This document shows positions 1-6,211 of a DNA stretch of 12,485 bases, in pieces. Origin of the DNA: JBMCWH01 sp048621635. GTDB lineage: Bacteria; Patescibacteriota; WWE3; JAUXAW01; JAYEID01. The DNA lies in the NCBI GenBank assembly GCA_048621635.1, contig JBMCWH010000018.1, positions 1-12,485 of the forward strand. The letters run 5' to 3'. Position 1 is the first letter of the stretch. Each line of letters begins with the position of its first letter. A program made the position numbers and the translations under genes. A model generated the notes under the pieces. It had not been told where the DNA came from, searched no databases, and worked only from the letters and a program-made list of their open reading frames with translations.

Positions 1-78
1 ATAGCGAATCACTACAAATATTTAAGGAATAAATACTTTTGTGCTACGAATAAGAAAATAGGGAAATTAAATAAAGGT
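1..78 (+). repeat. Intergenic repeat family A, copy 1 (cut by window edge)
   Basis: The stretch begins with ATAGCGAAT, followed by CTACAAATATTTAAGGAATAA and then GTGCTACGAATAAG. The same order of words (TATAGCGAAT, then a TACAAA or TGCAAAT word, TTTAAGGAA, and a later CGAAT word) recurs at 9131-9200 and 12391-12465, and inverted at 285-372. It has no coding potential. The left end is cut off by the window. The members are diverged, so this looks like an old dispersed repeat rather than a recent insertion. Confidence 0.55.
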
Positions 79-84
79 ATATAA

Positions 85-185
85 TTAGTTGATCGTTGAC
101 GGTTAACAGATTTGAAAAGTTAATTGAATTATTCTATTGTTCAATTGTTTCATTGCTACATTGTTGTATTGTTCCTTTGCTTAAT
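85..185 (+). repeat. Intergenic repeat family B, copy 1
   Basis: The segment starts TAGTTG, then GTTGACGGTTAAC (about 94-108), followed by an AAGTTA word and TTGTTCAATTGTTTCATTGCT. The same words in the same order and at similar spacing are found at 3241-3332, just after the helicase gene. Inside it, TTGTT/ATTGT words repeat at short intervals, so it is partly simple-sequence. No protein or RNA gene is recognisable. The remainder of the gap up to 284 shows nothing further that I can name. Confidence 0.55.
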
Positions 186-284
186 TATCAAAGCTGAAGT
201 TGACCAAATCAAGTAATAATGTTGATGCATGTGAGGAAGGAATTGAATTTCTAGCGAGTTTTGTATCCTGGGCCGGGATAAAGG

Positions 285-372
285 GAGATGTTTGCATAAA
301 TTCGTCCCCAATTCGCATAGATTAGCCATACAAATTAGCATTAATTCGCTATACCAATTTGCTATACTTAGG
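285..372 (-). repeat. Intergenic repeat family A, inverted copy
   Basis: Read on the minus strand this contains AATTGGTATAGCGAATTAAT, then GGCTAAT, ATGCGAATTGGGG and ACGAATTT. These are the same words as the plus-strand family A copies at 9131 and 12394, so this copy is inverted relative to them. It lies directly against the helicase start and may supply its promoter. Confidence 0.5.
363..368 (+). promoter_or_regulatory. Putative -10 box of the helicase-nuclease gene
   Basis: TATACT (5 of 6 to the sigma-70 -10 consensus) sits 10 nt before the ATG at 379. No good -35 box is visible 16-18 nt upstream. If used, transcription would start about 3-5 nt before the ATG, giving an almost leaderless mRNA, which fits the lack of a clear Shine-Dalgarno site. 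Confidence 0.35.
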
Positions 373-378
373 TAACAG

Positions 379-3243
379 ATGGCAGAGAAAATTATCTTGA
401 ATAAAAAGCAAAGAGAAGCTGTGGAATATGCTGATGGTCCGCTTTTGGTTGTTGCTGGACCTGGTACTGGTAAGACTCGTACTTTAACTGAAAAGATTCG
501 TTATTTACTTGCCGAGAAAGATATTGATTCACAGAATATTTTAGCGCTTACTTTTACGGAAAAAGCGGCAGAGGAGATGCTTTCCCGCATTGATCAAGTA
601 ATGCCTTTAGGCTACGAGGAACCATGGCTTTCTACTTTTCATTCTTTTTGTGACCGTATTCTTCGCGAGTCAGGGATTGAAATCGGCCTTGATCCTTCTT
701 TTGAAATTTTAACCTCTTCGGAACAATGGATATTTTTACATGAACATTTGTTTGAACTTGATTTGGATTATTATTTGCCTCTAGGTAATCCTTCTAAATT
801 TATATCTGTTTTACTAAATTTTTTTTCTCGTCTTCAAGATGAATATGTTGAGGTGGAGGAATTTGAGAAATTTGTTCAAAGTTCAAGCTCTAAGTTGGAA
901 AAAGATACGGCTGAGGAAGCTGATATAGAGCGTATTGAGAAATTAAAGGAGTTGGCTAATGCTTACAAAAAATACCAGAATTTAAAGGTTGCTCATTCGG
1001 TAATGGATTTTGGTGATCTAATTTCGTGGACAATAAAGCTTTTTCGACAATGCCCCAGTGTTTTGCAGGATTATCAGCAACAGTTTCAACATATTTTAGT
1101 GGATGAATTTCAGGATACAAATCATGCTCAATATCAGTTGGTTAAGCTCCTCGCTCCTACGGAAGATAACCCTAATCTTGTTGTTTGTGGGGATGATTCC
1201 CAAAGTATTTACAGGTTTCGGGGAACGTCTCTTACTAATATTTTGAATTTTAAACAAGATTATCCCAATGCAGAAACTATTATTTTAAACCGCGATTACC
1301 GTAATCCTCAACCTGTTATTAGTCGTGTTACTCAGTTAGTGAAGCATAATGAACCTAATACTTTAGAGTCTAAGTTGTCTATTGATAAAAATTTAGAGGC
1401 TGTTGATTCTTCTTCTGATTCAGGGAGAGATTCTGTAACTGTGCTTGCAGAACAAACTGTGGAGGAGGAAGCAGATGTGGTTGTCGAAACAGTAAAAAAG
1501 TTGGCGGAAAAAGACGATTATCAGTGGCGTGATTTTGCAATATTGGCGCGTGCTAATTCGCATTTAGATCCTTTTGTAGCGGCTTTTAAGCGTGCAGGTA
1601 TTCCCTACCAACTTTTGGGTAACCGGGGCTTGTTTGATCAGCCAGAGATAAGAGAGTTGATTTCTTTTTGTCGGGTGGTTACTGATGTTAATGCTGGTAC
1701 CGCTCTTTTTGAATTTCTGAACAGTTCTGTCTTTAGTATTGATTCTGCAGTTTTGGCTAACGCTTTATCTCTTAGTCATCGTAAAAAGAAGCCTTTCTGG
1801 GAGATTTTGCAATCTATAGACGATTCTAATCTTTCTACCGCTTTGCAATATATATCGCGTGCCCGTAAACAGCTAAATAAATTGCCGTCTCAATTGCTTT
1901 ATGATTTTGTGATGGATTCCGGTTTTGTTAAGCGCTTTCTTACTGTAGATTCTATTGAAAATCAATTGCGTGTGAAAAATTTGAATTTATTTTTTGATCA
2001 GATTAAGAAGTTTGAATCTAAGTTTGAGAATGCAACTTTACCTGAGTTTGTTAACTACATTGATTTAATGGTTGAGGCAGGGGAAAATCCAGCACAAGCA
2101 GAAATAGAAGATATTGATACTGTAAATTTGCTAACTGTTCATGCTGCTAAAGGTTTAGAATGGCCTGTGGTTTTCTTGGTTAATTTAATTGCTGGTAGAT
2201 TTCCTACTAGACGACGGAGTAGAACTTTGGAGGTTCCGGAAGAATTAGTGAAAGATCAACTTCCAGAAGTAGATGTACATATTCAGGAAGAACGACGTTT
2301 GTTTTACGTTGGTTGTACGCGCGCTTCGGAAAAATTATTTTTGACTTGGGCTAAGGATTACGGAGGCAAAACAACACGAAAACCTTCAGCTTTTATTTCT
2401 GAGTTAGATTTAGATGCGGAAAAGGATTTGGATGAGCAAAGTAAAAAAGATAATTTTCAGTTATCTTTTCTAGGTTCTGATACGGATGTTGATGTTTCTT
2501 CTATTCCTCGCGAAAAATATTCCCCCGAGTATGTTAGCTATTCCCAGATTGAAACATTTGAATTGTGCCCTCTGAAATATAAATACCGCTATGTTTTAGG
2601 TGTACCTACTTTACCTCATCATGCACTTAGTTTCGGGCAAACTATTCACCGTACTTTACGTGACTTTCACCGCGCTGATTTGTTTTCTGAAAAGGACTTA
2701 GATTACTTACTAGAACTGTATGGAAATCATTGGATTGAGGAAGGTTATGATTCTGAGCAACATCGTGAGAAAAGATTTGCGGAAGGTAAACAACTCTTAA
2801 CTACTTATTATAATTCTTATCAAGAAAAATTGGGCAAGCCTATTTATCTGGAGAAGAAGTTTAAATTGAATATAGATGGTATTCCTTTGTTGGGTTCTAT
2901 TGATCGGGTTGACCAGTTGGAGAATGGGGTTGAAATTATTGATTACAAGACGGGGCGTGTTAAGGAGCAAAGCCAGGTAGATCGGGATGATCAGCTTACA
3001 ATTTACGCATTGGCAGCAAGAGATGCTTTAGGCTTATCCTCTGGTTCTTTAGCTCTGTACTTTGTTTCCGGTAATAAGAAAGTTACCACTACAAGAACAG
3101 ATAAAGATTTGGATGAGAAGCGCGAGGAATTAGTAGAGACTTTGGAAAAGATCAGAGAGAGTAAATTCTCAGCGGAGCCAGGGTTTCTTTGTGATTATTG
3201 TGAATATCGTCATATCTGTCCGGAATATAAAGTTGGGAGTTAG
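379..3243 (+). CDS. UvrD-like SF1A helicase fused to RecB/Cas4-type nuclease
   Basis: An ATP-dependent DNA helicase-exonuclease in one chain, expected to process DNA ends for recombination repair in the cytoplasm. Helicase motifs appear in order: Q-motif Q11; Walker A AGPGTGKT (26-33); Walker B DEFQDT (242-247); motif III near CGDDSQSIYRFRG; motif IV near LNRDYRNP; motif V HAAKGLEW (from 588); motif VI with GCTRA (from 645). After about residue 700 comes a PD-(D/E)XK nuclease: SYSQIETFELCP, D842 in GSIDRVD and D855-Y-K857 in IIDYKTG, then QLTIYALA. Cysteines C730, C938, C941 and C947 are spaced as in the Fe-S-stabilised nuclease domains of AddB and Cas4. The domain order recalls AddA, AddB or AdnA/B subunits. 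No partner subunit is in the window. The first ATG gives a full Q-motif N-terminus, so I use it. The family is certain; the exact complex is not. Confidence 0.93.
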   Translation: MAEKIILNKKQREAVEYADGPLLVVAGPGTGKTRTLTEKIRYLLAEKDIDSQNILALTFTEKAAEEMLSRIDQVMPLGYEEPWLSTFHSFCDRILRESGIEIGLDPSFEILTSSEQWIFLHEHLFELDLDYYLPLGNPSKFISVLLNFFSRLQDEYVEVEEFEKFVQSSSSKLEKDTAEEADIERIEKLKELANAYKKYQNLKVAHSVMDFGDLISWTIKLFRQCPSVLQDYQQQFQHILVDEFQDTNHAQYQLVKLLAPTEDNPNLVVCGDDSQSIYRFRGTSLTNILNFKQDYPNAETIILNRDYRNPQPVISRVTQLVKHNEPNTLESKLSIDKNLEAVDSSSDSGRDSVTVLAEQTVEEEADVVVETVKKLAEKDDYQWRDFAILARANSHLDPFVAAFKRAGIPYQLLGNRGLFDQPEIRELISFCRVVTDVNAGTALFEFLNSSVFSIDSAVLANALSLSHRKKKPFWEILQSIDDSNLSTALQYISRARKQLNKLPSQLLYDFVMDSGFVKRFLTVDSIENQLRVKNLNLFFDQIKKFESKFENATLPEFVNYIDLMVEAGENPAQAEIEDIDTVNLLTVHAAKGLEWPVVFLVNLIAGRFPTRRRSRTLEVPEELVKDQLPEVDVHIQEERRLFYVGCTRASEKLFLTWAKDYGGKTTRKPSAFISELDLDAEKDLDEQSKKDNFQLSFLGSDTDVDVSSIPREKYSPEYVSYSQIETFELCPLKYKYRYVLGVPTLPHHALSFGQTIHRTLRDFHRADLFSEKDLDYLLELYGNHWIEEGYDSEQHREKRFAEGKQLLTTYYNSYQEKLGKPIYLEKKFKLNIDGIPLLGSIDRVDQLENGVEIIDYKTGRVKEQSQVDRDDQLTIYALAARDALGLSSGSLALYFVSGNKKVTTTRTDKDLDEKREELVETLEKIRESKFSAEPGFLCDYCEYRHICPEYKVGS

Positions 3244-3340
3244 TTGGCTGTTGACGGTTAACGGTTTATGAGAAGTTATACTACTTTGTTCCTTTTCTTT
3301 TCCTGTTCAATTGTTTTATTGCTTGCTTGTTCGGGTGTTT
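3241..3340 (+). repeat. Intergenic repeat family B, copy 2
   Basis: It starts at the helicase stop codon with TAGTTGGCTGTTGACGGTTA, then GAAGTTATACTAC and TGTTCAATTGTTTTATTGCT. It matches the family B copy at 85-185 in word order and spacing. The first bases overlap the stop codon, so the repeat abuts the gene exactly. No terminator with a U-tract is visible here. Confidence 0.55.
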
Positions 3341-3407
3341 AATATCCGGCTCGTTGCGAGAGAATATTAGAATGATAGCTTAACTATTATTCTTCCTAGC
3401 AATTTGT

Positions 3408-3413
3408 TAAACT
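3408..3413 (+). promoter_or_regulatory. Putative -10 box of the FemAB operon
   Basis: TAAACT lies 8 nt before the ATG at 3422. There is no convincing -35 box at 17 nt and no Shine-Dalgarno site, so a near-leaderless start is possible. This is weak evidence, supported mainly by the similar layout before 379, 6147 and 6212. Confidence 0.28.
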
Positions 3414-3421
3414 AAGACCTG

Positions 3422-4432
3422 ATGTCAGATTTTGAAGATCTACCTGAACATATAGCACAATCTAAGCCGTGGGGGGATTTTAAAACAGCGCTGGGTAATA
3501 AAGCCATTACAGTTAAGAATGTGCAATTTACCTTGCACAAAATGCCTGTGCTTAACAAAAATATTGGTTATTGTTTGCGTGTAGATCCAGAAAATATTGA
3601 TTGGCGTGTGCTTAGAGAGACAGCAAAAGAAAATAATTGTTCTGTTATCCGTTTTGACTGTCCCAACATAATAAAAAGAAAATTGGATCCTAAAGAAACA
3701 AATGAGGATAAGGAGGAACGCAGGCAGCTAACCTCCCAGGAGAAGTTATTTTTGCAAAGCTGTGTTAAGTCCCCTCGTAATTCATTTGCAAAGAAAACAG
3801 TTCTTATTGACATATCTCCATCTAAAGACCAGATTTTAACAAATATGAAGTCGAAGACTCGCTATAATATCCGTTACGCAAGAAGAAAAGGTATTAGAGT
3901 AAAAAATGAGTCCAATAAAGAAGGTTTAGAAAAATTCATCTATTTACAAAGACAAACCGCAACCAGAGAAGATTTTTTTGTTCATCCTGATAATTATTAC
4001 CGTACATTGTGGAAATACCTAGCTCCGAAAGAAATGGCGCATATTATGATTGCTTATCACGAAGATGATCCTGAGCCGTTGACTGCGAATATGTTTTTCA
4101 CTTATAACCAGATTCTTTATTATCCATACGGTGGAACAAGCTTAAAAAAAAGAAATCTTCAACATTCAGCTCGGACAATGTGGAAAGGTATCTGTTTAGG
4201 GAAAAAATATGACTGTACTATATTTGATATGTGGGGAGCAACAGATAACAAAAATGACGATTGGTGGGGTTTTACAAGGTTTAAGCTGGGTTTTGGTGGT
4301 GATATTTATGAATTTATTGACTCTTACGATTTAGTTATCAATCCTGCAGTGTATAAAATATTCAACCTTGGTTACCAAACTTTCTGGAAATTGGTTTCCT
4401 TCAAAAGGAAGCTCCGCCATAAGTTAACATGA
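3422..4432 (+). CDS. FemAB/FemX-family peptidoglycan bridge aminoacyltransferase
   Basis: A member of the FemABX family, GNAT-fold enzymes that move an amino acid from aminoacyl-tRNA onto the stem peptide of lipid-linked peptidoglycan precursors at the inner face of the membrane. Support is the N-terminal SKPWGDFKTALG (around W17), like the family's start; a central basic stretch SKTRYNIRYARRKG, typical of the core; and a C-terminal block from W271 (WGATD...WWGFTRFKLGFGG), the most conserved family signature. At 336 aa it has family size. No signal peptide or membrane segment is seen. It overlaps the next gene by 4 nt (ATGA), so the two are probably translationally coupled. Which amino acid is added cannot be read from sequence. 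No Shine-Dalgarno site precedes the ATG. Confidence 0.88.
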   Translation: MSDFEDLPEHIAQSKPWGDFKTALGNKAITVKNVQFTLHKMPVLNKNIGYCLRVDPENIDWRVLRETAKENNCSVIRFDCPNIIKRKLDPKETNEDKEERRQLTSQEKLFLQSCVKSPRNSFAKKTVLIDISPSKDQILTNMKSKTRYNIRYARRKGIRVKNESNKEGLEKFIYLQRQTATREDFFVHPDNYYRTLWKYLAPKEMAHIMIAYHEDDPEPLTANMFFTYNQILYYPYGGTSLKKRNLQHSARTMWKGICLGKKYDCTIFDMWGATDNKNDDWWGFTRFKLGFGGDIYEFIDSYDLVINPAVYKIFNLGYQTFWKLVSFKRKLRHKLT

Positions 4433-5367
4433 CTGATAATTCCCGCATATTTTCCGAATTATTATCGCAACCACTTCGTCAATCGGGAGAATATGCTGAA
4501 TATATGAGGGGAAAGGGGTGGTTGGTAGAAGAAGTTAGGTGTAAGAATTTTGCTGTTCGCTGTTTTATTAAAAAGTTACCGTGGGTAGGTTCGGTAATAA
4601 AAATTCAACATCCAGTAGCAATACCGGAGGAAAAATCTCTAGATAAACTTGCTAGAAAATACCATGCTTTGTTTGTAAAGATTGAACCTTTTTTTGGTAT
4701 AGAAAAAAGACCTTCCTATTTGCAAGAAGATACTTGGCCTTTGTTACCTACTAAAACATTATACTTGGATTTAGAAACAGATTTGGCCAAAATTAAAGAA
4801 AGTTTGGATTCGGACGCGCAATATTCCATTCGCAAAGCAAAGAGTTTGTTGTGTGTTAATCGTTACCCTGCTGATAATTTTGAGCAACTAAGACTGTTTT
4901 GTAAAATCTTGAGAAGAACCGGGGGAAGGAAAAAATTCTACACACCAGATTGGGAAGATTTAAAAACAAAAGCTAAGAGCTTTGGAAAAAAAGCCTCTTT
5001 ACTTTTAGCAAGGAAGAAGAAGCCTAGAAAAAAAGGAAATGGCCTAGAGCATCCGGTTGCAGGGTGTTTATTGTTTACACACAAAAAAACTGCTTTTTAT
5101 CACCACGCGGCAACTTCGGAAGAGGGACGTGATTTGTTAGCAGGATATCTGGTTCTTTGGGAAGCAATCAAGCTGGCTAAAGAGCGGGACAAGAGATTCT
5201 TTGATTTTGAAGGAATTTATGATTCGCGTTACCATAAGCAAACTAAGGATTGGCGAGGCTTTACATATTTTAAGAAAAAGTTTGGAGGAAAGGAAGTTGT
5301 TTTTCCTAAGCCGTTAGTGAAGTATTATTCTCTGCCTTTGAAATTAATGTTTAAAATTTTTGGGTAA
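4429..5367 (+). CDS. FemAB/FemX-family peptidoglycan bridge aminoacyltransferase, second copy
   Basis: A second FemABX-type aminoacyltransferase, 312 aa, expected to act with its upstream neighbour on peptidoglycan precursors. The C-terminal signature is very clear: FDFEGIYDSRYHKQ (from about 258) followed by DWRGFTYFKKKFGG. The core has AQYSIRKAKS, equivalent to TRYNIRYARR in the neighbour. The N-terminus has the QSGEYAEYMRGKGW start. It is clearly diverged from the upstream copy, so the pair is an old duplication and may add successive or different residues, as FemA and FemB do in Staphylococcus. One odd feature is a strongly basic loop, RKKKPRKKGNG, from R195, which could bind tRNA or the membrane surface (inference). 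The start overlaps the previous stop (ATGA) and lacks its own close Shine-Dalgarno site. Confidence 0.9.
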   Translation: MTDNSRIFSELLSQPLRQSGEYAEYMRGKGWLVEEVRCKNFAVRCFIKKLPWVGSVIKIQHPVAIPEEKSLDKLARKYHALFVKIEPFFGIEKRPSYLQEDTWPLLPTKTLYLDLETDLAKIKESLDSDAQYSIRKAKSLLCVNRYPADNFEQLRLFCKILRRTGGRKKFYTPDWEDLKTKAKSFGKKASLLLARKKKPRKKGNGLEHPVAGCLLFTHKKTAFYHHAATSEEGRDLLAGYLVLWEAIKLAKERDKRFFDFEGIYDSRYHKQTKDWRGFTYFKKKFGGKEVVFPKPLVKYYSLPLKLMFKIFG

Positions 5368-5391
5368 CGACCCTTTGTTCCTATACGTCCA

Positions 5392-6147
5392 CTAACTCCT
5401 AGATATATTTTCTACTGTCTGATACAAGTCTAGCCAATTATCTATTGTCAGTTGTTGTGGGCGCGCTTGAGGCTCTATCTCTGCCTTTCTTAATTGAGTC
5501 TCAGGAAATATATTTCTTAGCATTTTCCGTGGTTGCTTAAATCCTAGATGAAGGAAGGTGCTCCATTTTTGGGGGTTGATTGTTGTTCTTTCTATAGGCT
5601 CCAACTTAACAATTGCTCCGTCTACTTGGGGTTGTGGTTCAAATGCTGTCCGTGGGACATTTTTTATTTTGTTAGCATTTACGTAAGTAGCAGTGAATAT
5701 GGATAAATAATTTGCTTGAGGAGGTTTTGCTGTTATTTTATCTGCTACTTCTTTTTGGATAAGCAATACAGCAACTTCCCAACAGTTTTCTTCTATAAGT
5801 TTGTGAAGTAAGGGAGATGTTATTTGGAAAGGGATAGAACCAAGTATTTTTAAATTCTTGTTTTTGTTGTACTTGCCAATTTCTATTTGCAAAATATCCC
5901 TATTGAGGATTTCTACGTTTTCGGAATTTTTTAAATTTACTTTTAGCAAGGGAATAAGGTCTTGGTCTATTTCTACCGTGTATAACTTTTGTACTTCGGA
6001 AGCTGCTTTTTGCGTAAGTATTCCTGTTCCTGCACCTATTTCTAAAACTACGTCATTTTTGTTTAGATTGGCAGATTTTATTATTGTGTTGCTAATTTTG
6101 GGGTTAGTAAGAAAGTTTTGCCCGAACTTCTTTTTTGCTTTTATCAT
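5392..6147 (-). CDS. rsmA: 16S rRNA (adenine1518-N6/adenine1519-N6)-dimethyltransferase RsmA/KsgA, atypical motif IV
   Basis: The family transfers four methyl groups from SAM to two adjacent adenines in helix 45 of 16S rRNA during late small-subunit assembly. Visible motifs are the N-terminal KKFGQNFL, SAM motif I LEIGAGTGILT, the acidic TVEID strand, NRDILQ, and the C-terminal KQPRKMLRNIF. Length is 251 aa, slightly short of the usual 260-280. The odd point is motif IV: the family has N-(L/I/P)-P-Y followed by (S/T)SP, but here it reads GSIPFQITSPL, so the catalytic Asn is S104 and the Tyr is F107. Everything around it is intact and no frame is broken. It may have lowered or altered activity, or act mainly as an assembly factor (inference). 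It is convergent with the FemAB pair, 24 nt apart, and divergent from the SDR gene. The start is the only ATG giving a complete N-terminus. Confidence 0.9.
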   Translation of the reverse strand: MIKAKKKFGQNFLTNPKISNTIIKSANLNKNDVVLEIGAGTGILTQKAASEVQKLYTVEIDQDLIPLLKVNLKNSENVEILNRDILQIEIGKYNKNKNLKILGSIPFQITSPLLHKLIEENCWEVAVLLIQKEVADKITAKPPQANYLSIFTATYVNANKIKNVPRTAFEPQPQVDGAIVKLEPIERTTINPQKWSTFLHLGFKQPRKMLRNIFPETQLRKAEIEPQARPQQLTIDNWLDLYQTVENISRS

Positions 6148-6153
6148 AGTTAT

Positions 6154-6180
6154 AGTTTAGCACGATCCTCTTGTTATCAA
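6154..6180 (-). promoter_or_regulatory. Putative rsmA promoter
   Basis: On the minus strand, TTGATA (6180-6175) and TAAACT (6159-6154) are separated by 15 nt, shorter than ideal. The -10 box ends 6 nt before the ATG at 6147, so transcription would begin at or next to the start codon (leaderless). The -35 box overlaps that of the divergent promoter. Confidence 0.35.
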
Positions 6181-6199
6181 TTCTGCTCTTTACTATACT
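6171..6199 (+). promoter_or_regulatory. Putative promoter of the SDR-membrane fusion gene
   Basis: TTGTTA (6171-6176) and TATACT (6194-6199) are spaced by exactly 17 nt. The predicted start is about 6206, only a few nt before the ATG at 6212, so the mRNA would be nearly leaderless. No Shine-Dalgarno site is present, which is consistent. Confidence 0.55.
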
Positions 6200-6211
6200 A
6201 ATAACAAGCCC

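Noticed and set aside
264..280. TATCC/GGATA hairpin in the first gap
   Set aside because: A five-pair stem without a U-tract on either strand; chance is likely.
156..341. 61-codon minus-strand frame in the first intergenic gap
   Set aside because: It runs through an inverted family A repeat, has no ribosome site and resembles no protein.
3341..3368. AATAT/ATATT and CTCG/CGAG stem-loop after the helicase gene
   Set aside because: It has a broken stem and no U-tract, so a terminator call is not supported.
5362..5376. GGGT-AACG-ACCC hairpin with TTT at the FemAB stop codon
   Set aside because: A stem of only 4 bp with a three-base T run is too weak for a terminator.
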